Shown one piece after another: positions 6,208 through 12,290 of a stretch of DNA of 12,290 nucleotides. The translations under genes and the position numbers were made by a program. Positions within the stretch are counted from its first letter, which is position 1. The number at the start of each line of letters is the position of its first letter. A model generated the notes under the pieces. The model had not been told where the DNA came from. It worked only from the letters and a program-made list of their open reading frames with translations, and did no database searches. The DNA comes from Bifidobacteriaceae bacterium (GTDB lineage Bacteria > Actinomycetota > Actinomycetes > Actinomycetales > WQXJ01), in assembly GCA_031279575.1 (NCBI GenBank), contig JAITIG010000175.1, positions 1 to 12,290 of the forward strand, written 5' to 3'.

Positions 6208-6230
6208 GGGCGGCCGGGCGGGCGGGCGGG
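6208..6230 (+). other. G-quadruplex-capable run upstream of the Nudix regulator
   Basis: The plus strand carries GGG tracts at 6208, 6216, 6220, 6224 and 6228, the last four separated by single C bases (GGGCGGGCGGGCGGG). It sits in the short gap between the DAO stop and the Nudix-regulator start, on the template strand for transcription of that regulator. The motif is directly visible; folding and any effect are untested. Confidence 0.45.
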
Positions 6231-6240
6231 CTCAGCCCGC
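6226..6240 (-). terminator. Small hairpin with the DAO stop codon in its loop
   Basis: GCGGGC (6226-6231) pairs with GCCCGC (6235-6240) around the three bases of the DAO stop codon. It resembles the arrangement at the end of the Nudix regulator. At 6 bp without a T-run it is only a weak terminator candidate. Confidence 0.25.
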
Positions 6241-7539
6241 GACGGTGCCGGAGTTGGCCAACGGCTGGCGCAGCCGCGAAAAGAAGCCGAGGTCGATCTT
6301 TCGCCCCGTGACGGGGCCCCGGTAGAGCGCCGGGGAGGCGTCATGGTCCCCCGCGCCCGCCTCGGCTTCGATCACAGCCCGCATGAACTCCCCGATGATA
6401 GGCCCGTTCTTGAACTGGTTGCCGGATGTGCCAATGGCCACGAAGAACCCCTTGGCGGCGGTCTTGTCGAAGACCGGCGTCCAGTCGGTGGCCACATCGT
6501 AGACGCCAACCACCCCGGCCGGCCGGTGCGGTATGGCCAGGCGCGGGAAGCGCCGGGCGGCGCGCGTCACCTGCTTCTCGAACAGCTCGGCGGTGCGGTT
6601 CATGTCCACCGCGTCGACCTCGCCCTCAACCCAGTCCAGGCGGTCGCACTCTGGTTCGGTGCCGCCCACCAGCAGCCCGCCCGAGACCTCCGGGCGCATG
6701 TAATACCCCAGGTCGTGGTCCGCCACGCACGGCCCCAGCCCGCCCGGCGGGTGGAAGCCGGCCGGCGGCTCGACGGCGTGGACCTCTTGGCGCAGCGGCC
6801 GGGTGGTGATCTGGAACTCCTCGCCCACACCGGCCAGCGCGCTCACCTCCGGCGACCACGGCCCGCCCGCGTTGACCACCACATCGGCCCCCAGCTCCGA
6901 GCCGTCCGCCAGCTTGACCGCCCAGCTTGACCCCCCCGCCCGCGCAATTGCGACCACCGCCCGCCCATAGCGCGTCCGGGCCCCCGCCCGCACCGCCGCG
7001 TTGGCGAAGTTCTCGCTGGCCAGGCGCGGGTCGTCGACAAAACCGCCCCCGGGGGTGAAGATGCCGCCGAGCTGGTCTGGCGGGTCGTCCCAGAAGGCTG
7101 GGTCGTCCAGGCGTTTGGGCGGGTAGAAGCGCCCCGGGTCAATCCCGGGGACGCGGCTGGCCAGGTCCGCCGCCTCCCAAATCTCGTATTCGATGCCCAG
7201 CTGGTCAAAGAAGCCGCCCAGCTGCTCGCGCGAGAAGGCCGGGCTGTCCACCATCACCTTGCCGTTGGGGTGGAACTCCGCCAGCACCTCGCTGGCCGGG
7301 GCGTCAAGGTATTGGCGCAGGTTGGACCACATGTGGGCGGCCTCCCAAGCGGTCACCACCGAGGTCAGCAGCGTGTATTCGTAGCGCACGATGCCGCTCG
7401 AGGCGCTGGTCGAGCCGTACCCGGCGCCGCGGGCCTTGTCCACCAAGGTGACCTCCCAGCCGGCTTTGGCCAGCTGGTAGGCGGTGGACGAGCCCACAAT
7501 GCCGGCTCCGATCACAATGGCGGTGCTGGACTTTTGCAC
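6232..7539 (-). CDS. DAO-family FAD-dependent oxidoreductase, probably ETF-linked dehydrogenase
   Basis: A 435-residue flavoprotein starting at GTG 7539 with AGGAGA upstream. The N-terminus is an FAD-binding Rossmann fold: AIVIGAGIVGSSTAYQLAKA with the GxGxxG at 11-16 and the ribose-binding acidic residue Asp34 in VTLVDKA. STSASSGIVRYEY follows, then the conserved VVNAGGPWSPEVSALAG and a C-terminal FVAIGTSGNQFKNGPIIGEF that closes the FAD site. The layout is that of the D-amino-acid oxidase/sarcosine oxidase/dimethylglycine dehydrogenase superfamily. No substrate-specific motif was recognised, so amine, amino acid or hydroxy acid substrates all remain possible. It follows etfA by 67 bases in a cluster with an EtfD-like protein. 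This suggests a dehydrogenase that hands electrons to ETF and not to oxygen, as in the DgcA-DgcB-ETF system; that is inferred from context. Confidence 0.85.
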   Translation of the reverse strand: MQKSSTAIVIGAGIVGSSTAYQLAKAGWEVTLVDKARGAGYGSTSASSGIVRYEYTLLTSVVTAWEAAHMWSNLRQYLDAPASEVLAEFHPNGKVMVDSPAFSREQLGGFFDQLGIEYEIWEAADLASRVPGIDPGRFYPPKRLDDPAFWDDPPDQLGGIFTPGGGFVDDPRLASENFANAAVRAGARTRYGRAVVAIARAGGSSWAVKLADGSELGADVVVNAGGPWSPEVSALAGVGEEFQITTRPLRQEVHAVEPPAGFHPPGGLGPCVADHDLGYYMRPEVSGGLLVGGTEPECDRLDWVEGEVDAVDMNRTAELFEKQVTRAARRFPRLAIPHRPAGVVGVYDVATDWTPVFDKTAAKGFFVAIGTSGNQFKNGPIIGEFMRAVIEAEAGAGDHDASPALYRGPVTGRKIDLGFFSRLRQPLANSGTVAG

Positions 7540-7588
7540 GATTGGTCTCCTGTTCTAGTTGTTTGGGCCGGCCGGGGCAGGCGCCGGG

Positions 7589-7612
7589 TCCGGGTCAGCT
7601 TCCGGGTCAGCT
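7589..7612. repeat. 12-bp tandem duplication at the etfA stop
   Basis: TCCGGGTCAGCT occurs twice in direct contact (7589-7600 and 7601-7612). Each copy contains a TCA, which on the minus strand is the TGA stop of etfA in the upstream copy and a second TGA, 12 bases on and in the same frame, in the other. It looks like a recent slippage duplication. Confidence 0.8.
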
Positions 7613-8545
7613 TTGGGCGGCGCGGATGGCGGCGGCCGCGCGAGGCAGGAACTCGTTCAAATCGCCCACTATGCCGAGGTCCGCCACCTCGAAGATGGGC
7701 GCCTCCGGGTCGGAGTTGACGGCCACGATCAGTTTGGCGGCGCGCATCCCGGCTTGGTGCTGGATCGCCCCTGAGATGCCGGCCGCGACATACAAGTCCG
7801 GCGCGATCCGTTTGCCGGTCTGGCCAACTTGGGCGGAGTGCGGCAGCCAGCCCGCGTCCACGGCCGCCCGCGAGCCGCCCACGGCCGCCCGCAAAGTGTC
7901 CGCCAACTGCTCGGCGGCGGCCAGGTCGCCGCCGCAGCCGCGGCCCACCGAGACCACCAGGCTGGCCGCCTGCAGTTCCGGCCGGGCCGAGGCGGCCGCC
8001 TGGTGGGCCACCGCCAGGACCTCGACCCGCCGGTCAGGCGCGCCCAGCGCCGCCAGCGCCACCGGGGGCGCCTCGACTGGCGGGGCGGCCGGGGCCGTGG
8101 CGCTGGGCGAGATGGTGAAGATGGGCAGCCCGCGGGTGATTTGGAGCGTCACCGCCGAGGTGGCGGCCATGACCAATTTGGTGGCGGCGAGGTCTGGCGC
8201 GATGTCCGCCACGTCGGGGGCCACGGCGCCGCCGGCGGCGCGGGCCAGCCCCGCCCCGACCTGCGCCCCCCAGGCCCCGCCGGGCAGCAGCACCGCGGCC
8301 ACCCCCGGGCTTGCGGCCGCCGCCACCAGCCCGGCCAGCGCCTCGGCCACTGCCTCCGGGTGGGCCCGGGGGGGCGCCTCGCCTTGCAGCGCCACCACTT
8401 GGCGGGCTCCGGCCCGGCCCAGCGCGGCGGCATCGGGCGCGCTATCGCCGCAGGCCACCGCCACCGGCTGCCCCAGGGTGGCGGCCAAACCCAACAGTTG
8501 GGCGGCGCCGGCCTGGTCTTCGATCAAAGCCAAGATCTGGGCCAT
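7607..8545 (-). CDS. etfA: Electron transfer flavoprotein, alpha subunit
   Basis: The 312-residue FAD-carrying subunit of EtfAB, which shuttles electrons from flavin dehydrogenases to a membrane acceptor. The start is ATG 8545; its AGGAGG ribosome site (8554-8559) reaches the etfB stop. The N-terminal half is a variable Ala-rich ETF domain. The C-terminal half has the FAD site: [55 protein letters not shown] and [20 protein letters not shown]. These match the signature of canonical EtfA, including the Thr of VGQTG and the His of AIQH that contact the flavin in characterised ETFs. A 12-base tandem duplication (7589-7612) spans its stop codon. Order with its neighbours is membrane protein, etfB, etfA, oxidoreductase. 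Confidence 0.95.
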   Translation of the reverse strand: MAQILALIEDQAGAAQLLGLAATLGQPVAVACGDSAPDAAALGRAGARQVVALQGEAPPRAHPEAVAEALAGLVAAAASPGVAAVLLPGGAWGAQVGAGLARAAGGAVAPDVADIAPDLAATKLVMAATSAVTLQITRGLPIFTISPSATAPAAPPVEAPPVALAALGAPDRRVEVLAVAHQAAASARPELQAASLVVSVGRGCGGDLAAAEQLADTLRAAVGGSRAAVDAGWLPHSAQVGQTGKRIAPDLYVAAGISGAIQHQAGMRAAKLIVAVNSDPEAPIFEVADLGIVGDLNEFLPRAAAAIRAAQS

Positions 8546-8558
8546 CGGTTGCTTCCTC

Positions 8559-9338
8559 CTAGATCAGGTTGTTGTCTTCGAGCAGGGCCACGAACCGCGC
8601 CAGCGCCTCGTCGCTGGAGGCGTCCAGCACACTGCCGCCGGCCCGCTCGGGGACGGCCGCGATGGACCTGACGGCCAGGCGGCTGGCGGCCGCGCCAACT
8701 TGGGCGGCCTGCAGGCCGAGGTCTGCCAGGTCCAACTCGTCGACCGGTTTGCGCCGCGCCAGCATGACGGCTTTGGCCGAGGGGTAGGCCGGCTGGTTGG
8801 CCCGCTCCGCCACCGAGACCAAGGCGGGCAGGTTGGCCGCCAGGGTCCAGCAGGCGGTGTCCTCGTCTTTGCGGATGACGGCCCGCCCCGCCTCGACCGC
8901 CAGCGCCGTAGCGCCGGTCAGGGCGGGCAGGCCTAGTTCGGCCGCCAGGTGGGCCGGCACCAGCCCGGTGCCCGAGTCGGCCGATTCGGTCCCGGTCAGC
9001 ACCAGGTCCGCGCCGCCGATCTGCTCGATGGCTTTGGCGGCCACCAGCGCGGTGGCGGCCGCGTCGGAGCCTTCGAGGGCGGCGTCGTTGACGTGGACGG
9101 CCCTGTCGGCGCCCATTTGCAGCGCCCGCCGCAGCGCCTCGGCGGCCTCGTCCGGCCCGATGGTCAGCGCCACCACCTCCGCCCCCAGCGTCTCAGCCAG
9201 GCGCCGCGCCTCCTCCAGGGGGTGCTCGTCTAGCTCCGAAAGCAGCCCGTCCCCGGTCCGGTCGAGCCGGTTGGCGGCCGTGAACTCGTAGCCGACCTCG
9301 ATATCTGGCACGTATTTGACCAGCACAACGATTCTCAT
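8559..9338 (-). CDS. etfB: Electron transfer flavoprotein, beta subunit
   Basis: The 259-residue AMP-binding partner of EtfA. ATG 9338 overlaps the stop of the upstream membrane-protein gene (ATGA), so the two are likely translationally coupled. Recognisable segments are [15 protein letters not shown] at the start, [17 protein letters not shown] (the place of the usual 'N.yD..AlEeA'), [25 protein letters not shown] near the nucleotide site, and the ETF-beta signature region [20 protein letters not shown] then [13 protein letters not shown]. The length is normal for the family. It pairs with the adjacent etfA. The sequence alone does not show whether this ETF is of the bifurcating type; no NADH-linked partner is seen and the membrane iron-sulfur neighbour suggests simple transfer to quinone. 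Confidence 0.95.
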   Translation of the reverse strand: MRIVVLVKYVPDIEVGYEFTAANRLDRTGDGLLSELDEHPLEEARRLAETLGAEVVALTIGPDEAAEALRRALQMGADRAVHVNDAALEGSDAAATALVAAKAIEQIGGADLVLTGTESADSGTGLVPAHLAAELGLPALTGATALAVEAGRAVIRKDEDTACWTLAANLPALVSVAERANQPAYPSAKAVMLARRKPVDELDLADLGLQAAQVGAAASRLAVRSIAAVPERAGGSVLDASSDEALARFVALLEDNNLI

Positions 9339-12250
9339 ACCCGTCCTTTCAACGTCGTTTCAACCATGCCCGATGCCGTCTGCCCGCCCCCGCCTGCCTC
9401 CCCCGGCCCGCCCGGCCTGCCCGGCCTGCCCTTCTCCCCGCCCCCGCCCGGCGCGGCCGCGGCCGCGCCCACCCCAGCGGGTGCGACAGCGCCGGCAGCG
9501 GCGGTGGCCGCCGCAGCCGCGGTGGCGGCGCTGGCCGCCTGGTCCGGGGTGGCGCCGCCGGGCGGGGCGGCGGGCGGGGCGGCGGGCGGGGCGGCGGGCA
9601 GGGCGGCCAGCAGGAGTTGGGCCACATCTTGGACGGCCAGCGGGGAGTTTTCGGCGCCGGCCGCATCGCCGAGCATGGTGGAGCAGAATGGGCAGGCGGT
9701 GGCCACGGCCGCGGCTCCGGTCTCCACCGCCTGCCCAAACCGGCGCAGGTTCAGCCTGGCGCCCTCGGTCTCCTCCAGCCACATGCGGCCGCCGCCGGCC
9801 CCGCAGCACACCGAGTCGCGCCCCGAGCAGGCCATCTCGCGCAGTTCAAGGTTGCCGATGGCGCCCAACACCGCCCGCGGCGGGCTGGTCAGCCCGTTGT
9901 GCCGCGACAAGTAGCACGGGTCCTGGTATGTCACCACCACCGGCCCGGCCTCGCCCGCCCCAGCGGTGACCTGGGCTGCCACCCGGCGGCCGCGAGCGGC
10001 CGCCGCCCCCGACCCGGCACCGCCCGCCGCCGCCTGCCCGGCCTCGTCCACCGCCTGCCCGGCATCGCCAGCCGCCGCCCACGACCCGGCACCTCCCGCC
10101 GCCGCCTGCCCGGCATCGCCAGCCGCCGCGCCCGACCCGGCACCGCCCGCCGCCTGCCCGGCATCGTCCACCGCCTGCCCGGCATCGCCGGCCGCCGCGC
10201 CCGACCCGGCACCGCCGACAGCCGGCGGCGGGGCGTCCGGGCTGGTCCGGGCGCTTTTGCCGATGGCGGCCGGGGCGGGCAGGCTGGCGGGGCGGAGGCG
10301 GCCTGAGGCGACCAAATCGGCCAGCAGTTCGGTGTGGTGCACCACCTGGTAGCGCCCGCCGAACGGCCCGTACTCGTTGGCCAAGGAGTTGAGGCAGTGG
10401 GCGCAGGTCACCACAATCTTGGTGGCGCCGGCGCCGTTCAACGTCTCGACGTTGGCCCGGGCCAAATCGGCGAACACCGGCTCGTTGCCAGCCCGGCGGG
10501 CCGGGTCGCCGGTGCAGCATTCGGCGCTGCCCAGCACGGCGAAGCTGACCCCGGCCCGGTGCAGCAAAGTGGCAAGAGCCCGCGCCGTGGCCTGGCCGCG
10601 CTCGTCGAAGGCGCCGGCGCAGCCGACCCAGTAGAGGTAGTCGACCTGGTCCAGGCTGTCGACCTCGCGGCCCAGCACCGGCACCGGGAAATCCAGCGGC
10701 GCAGACCACTCCAGGCGCTTCTTGGGCGGCAGGCCCCAAGGGTTCTTGCGCCGCTCCAAATTGCGGAAAGTCCCGTCCAACTCGGCTGGGAAGGTCGCCG
10801 CCACCAGCACCCGGCTGCGCCTGAGGTCCAAAATGTGGTCCACATGCTCAATCCCGACCGGGCAGATGTCGACGCAGGCGCCGCAGGTGGTGCAGGCCCA
10901 CAACTGGTCCTCGCTGATGGCGCACTGGCCGTCCGGGCCAACCAAAGGCGGCCGCGCGGCGCCGGGCAAGTGGCGCTCCTGCCACACGGCGTCGCGCAAA
11001 GACCCGGCCAGGGCCTTCGGGGAGAGGGCTTTGCCTGTCGCCCAGGCGGGGCAAACGGCCTGGCAGCGGCCGCATTCGGTGCAGCTGGTGAGGGCCAGGC
11101 GGTCGCGCCAGGTGAGGTCGGCGCTGCCGGCCACGCCGAGGCGCTCGAAGACCGAATCGTCCAACTCCGCATCCGCCAGGTCAACCGGCCGGCCGTCCAC
11201 AACCAGCGGCTCCAGGCCGCCCAGCGCCGGGCGGCCATCGGCCCGCTTGGCGGTCCACAAGGTGGCGAAGGCCAAGAACCGGTGCCAGGCCACGCCCATG
11301 GTGGGGGTCAAACCCACCACCACCATCCAGGCGTAGGAGACCAGCAGTTTGGCCAGCGCCAGCCAGCGGATCCACCACTCGATGGCGGCGGCGGGCAGGG
11401 TGGCGTAAAAGCCGCCAATCCAAGCAGTGGTGGGGAAGAGCGCGGCCGCGCCGGCCGCTCCGGCGATGGCGCTGGACCCGACCGCCCCGGCCCCGGCCAC
11501 AGCCCCCGCTCCGGCCCCGGTCTGGGTTGCCAGCGCCGCCTCGACCCCGCGCAACCACAAGACCAGCACGGTGACGGCCAGAATGGTGGCCTCGACATAG
11601 CGGGCGCGCCACTGGTGCGAGCCGAAGAAGCGCGAGCCCCGCCCCAAGGACCGCCGCGATGCGGCCAGGCGCACCGCGATCAGAACCGCCACCCCCGCCA
11701 GGCCAAGCCAGGCCAAGGCCTCCACCACCCAGGCGTAGGGCGGCCAGTGCCCCAGCCAGGGCAGCTCGAAGCGCGGCCAGAAGATCTGCCCGGTGGCCGC
11801 GGCCAGGGTTGTGACCAGCACAAAGAACGCCACCATGGTGAACCAGTGGGCCACGGCGACAAGCGGGCGGCGGGCCATTTGGCGGTGCCCCGCCACCGCC
11901 GCCAAGGTGGCCCAAGTGCGCCGCCAGGGCCGGTCCCGGCGCGCGCCGGGCAGCTCCGGCGCCCCGGCCGCGAAGTGGCGGGCAAACACCGCCAACCGGT
12001 AGATGAGCAAAGTCCAGCCCGCCACCGTGGCCGCCACCGCCAAGGCGCCCAAGGCCGCGGCGCCCGCCGCGCCCGCCGCCAACCAGTCCGCGCCCGCCGC
12101 CAACCAGTCCGCGCCCGCCCCCAACCAGTCCGCGCCCGCCCCCAGGCCGCCGCCGGCGCCCGGCGCCAAAGCCGCCGCCAGCCAGTCCAATCCCTGGGCG
12201 GGCTCCCCACCGGGGTTGGCGCCCGCCGCCAGCCAGTCCGCGCCCGCCAC
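9335..12250 (-). CDS. EtfD/DgcB-like membrane iron-sulfur protein, ETF:quinone oxidoreductase; start uncertain
   Basis: From GTG 12250 this is 971 residues, but the frame is open to the window edge at 12290 and the true start is unknown. Five membrane segments (TM1 about 62-84, others to about residue 345) form a NarI-like domain. Two 4Fe-4S sites follow: Cys390, 393, 396, 400 (CTECGRCQAVCP) and Cys453, 456, 459, 463 (CTTCGACVDICP). Two heterodisulfide-reductase-type CCG domains come next: Cys544, Cys578-579, Cys616/619, and Cys779, Cys815-816, Cys853/856 (CPFC). This is the layout of mycobacterial EtfD and of DgcB, which pass electrons from ETF to quinone. Coupling to etfB by ATGA supports this. 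Unusual are a repeat-encoded N-terminus, a Gly/Ala-rich insertion at about 677-754 between the CCG domains, and an Ala/Pro/Gly tail from about 883. Mycobacterial EtfD is shorter. The role is inferred from domains and neighbours. Confidence 0.88.
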   Translation of the reverse strand: MAGADWLAAGANPGGEPAQGLDWLAAALAPGAGGGLGAGADWLGAGADWLAAGADWLAAGAAGAAALGALAVAATVAGWTLLIYRLAVFARHFAAGAPELPGARRDRPWRRTWATLAAVAGHRQMARRPLVAVAHWFTMVAFFVLVTTLAAATGQIFWPRFELPWLGHWPPYAWVVEALAWLGLAGVAVLIAVRLAASRRSLGRGSRFFGSHQWRARYVEATILAVTVLVLWLRGVEAALATQTGAGAGAVAGAGAVGSSAIAGAAGAAALFPTTAWIGGFYATLPAAAIEWWIRWLALAKLLVSYAWMVVVGLTPTMGVAWHRFLAFATLWTAKRADGRPALGGLEPLVVDGRPVDLADAELDDSVFERLGVAGSADLTWRDRLALTSCTECGRCQAVCPAWATGKALSPKALAGSLRDAVWQERHLPGAARPPLVGPDGQCAISEDQLWACTTCGACVDICPVGIEHVDHILDLRRSRVLVAATFPAELDGTFRNLERRKNPWGLPPKKRLEWSAPLDFPVPVLGREVDSLDQVDYLYWVGCAGAFDERGQATARALATLLHRAGVSFAVLGSAECCTGDPARRAGNEPVFADLARANVETLNGAGATKIVVTCAHCLNSLANEYGPFGGRYQVVHHTELLADLVASGRLRPASLPAPAAIGKSARTSPDAPPPAVGGAGSGAAAGDAGQAVDDAGQAAGGAGSGAAAGDAGQAAAGGAGSWAAAGDAGQAVDEAGQAAAGGAGSGAAAARGRRVAAQVTAGAGEAGPVVVTYQDPCYLSRHNGLTSPPRAVLGAIGNLELREMACSGRDSVCCGAGGGRMWLEETEGARLNLRRFGQAVETGAAAVATACPFCSTMLGDAAGAENSPLAVQDVAQLLLAALPAAPPAAPPAAPPGGATPDQAASAATAAAAATAAAGAVAPAGVGAAAAAPGGGGEKGRPGRPGGPGEAGGGGQTASGMVETTLKGRV
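9560..9607. repeat. Four 12-bp tandem repeats in the EtfD-like C-terminal tail
   Basis: GGGCGGGGCGGC is repeated at 9560, 9572 and 9584, with a one-base variant (GGGCAGGGCGGC) at 9596. On the minus strand it encodes a PPAA repeat at the start of the low-complexity tail. All copies keep the frame. Confidence 0.9.
10004..10222. repeat. In-frame repeats encoding the Gly/Ala insertion of the EtfD-like protein
   Basis: The segment is built from imperfect copies of a unit with GACCCGGCACC followed by one or two GCCTGCCCGGCATCG elements and GCCGCC runs. The GACCCGGCACC part recurs at about 10010, 10084, 10134 and 10204. Spacing varies but remains in frame, encoding AGSGAAAGDAGQA-type repeats on the minus strand. 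It sits between the two CCG domains. Confidence 0.8.
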
Positions 12251-12290
12251 CAGGCCGCCGCCGGCGCCCGGCCTCCAGCCCGGGCGGGCT
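12069..12290. repeat. 21-bp tandem repeats and a 108-bp higher-order repeat at the EtfD-like N-terminus
   Basis: A 21-bp unit (GCGCCCGCCGCC followed by AACCAGTCC) is repeated at 12069, 12090 and 12111 with one or no changes. A close copy lies at 12219. A longer block starting at 12111 recurs at 12219 and continues into related sequence (12132-12164 and 12240-12272), giving a 108-bp period. On the minus strand the 21-bp unit encodes the heptad GADWLAA or GADWLGA. The array probably continues beyond the window. Confidence 0.9.

Noticed and set aside
6162..6344. N-terminal extension of the Nudix regulator
   Set aside because: The extra 61 residues are Arg/Pro/Ser-rich, overlap the 3' end of the DAO gene out of frame, and precede a normal Nudix-domain start.
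7542..8936. 464-codon plus-strand open frame opposite etfA and etfB
   Set aside because: Both underlying genes have clear family motifs, and the antisense product is low-complexity with no recognisable motif.
9342..9364. Pair of TTTCAAC motifs near the etfB start resembling operator half-sites
   Set aside because: They are direct and not inverted repeats, and encode the C-terminal VETTLK of the EtfD-like protein.
10004..10222. Regularly spaced repeats as a possible CRISPR array
   Set aside because: Units are in frame, vary in length, have no unique spacers, and encode a Gly/Ala-rich linker within a gene.

Overview
The window is very GC-rich (strong G/C at third codon positions, GTG and ATG starts, AGGAGG-like ribosome sites), which fits a high-GC Actinomycetota. 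The genus cannot be named from this sequence. Apart from two short plus-strand items at the left edge, all nine complete or near-complete genes lie head to tail on the minus strand with little spacing.

Left edge (1-463, plus strand): the last 31 codons of a zinc-dependent alcohol dehydrogenase, a hairpin after its stop, then a small AbrB/VapB-type antitoxin gene. Where its VapC toxin should start, there is only a 13-codon stub translationally coupled by an ATGA overlap. The toxin appears to be lost.

Rhamnose block (460-5405, minus strand): a LacI-family regulator, then rhaI (L-rhamnose isomerase), rhaB (rhamnulokinase) and rhaD (rhamnulose-1-phosphate aldolase). Together the enzymes turn L-rhamnose into dihydroxyacetone phosphate and L-lactaldehyde. 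A perfect palindrome TGAAACGTTTCA lies between lacI and rhaI, and an imperfect copy sits just upstream of the likely GTG start of lacI. This suggests operon control plus autoregulation. A perfect 12-bp hairpin lies between the operator and rhaI. No rhamnose transporter or lactaldehyde enzyme is visible, apart from the unassigned dehydrogenase tail.

Middle (5463-6161, minus): an NrtR-like regulator made of a Nudix domain with a degenerate catalytic box and a C-terminal winged helix. It lies between the two metabolic blocks.

Electron-transfer block (6232 to the right edge, minus): a DAO-family FAD oxidoreductase, etfA, etfB and a large EtfD/DgcB-like membrane iron-sulfur protein. Read as a unit, the oxidoreductase would oxidise an unknown substrate and pass electrons to the EtfAB flavoprotein. 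The membrane protein would then pass them to the quinone pool. The membrane protein carries three low-complexity, repeat-encoded segments (N-terminal, internal and C-terminal), and its reading frame stays open to the window edge, so its true start is uncertain.
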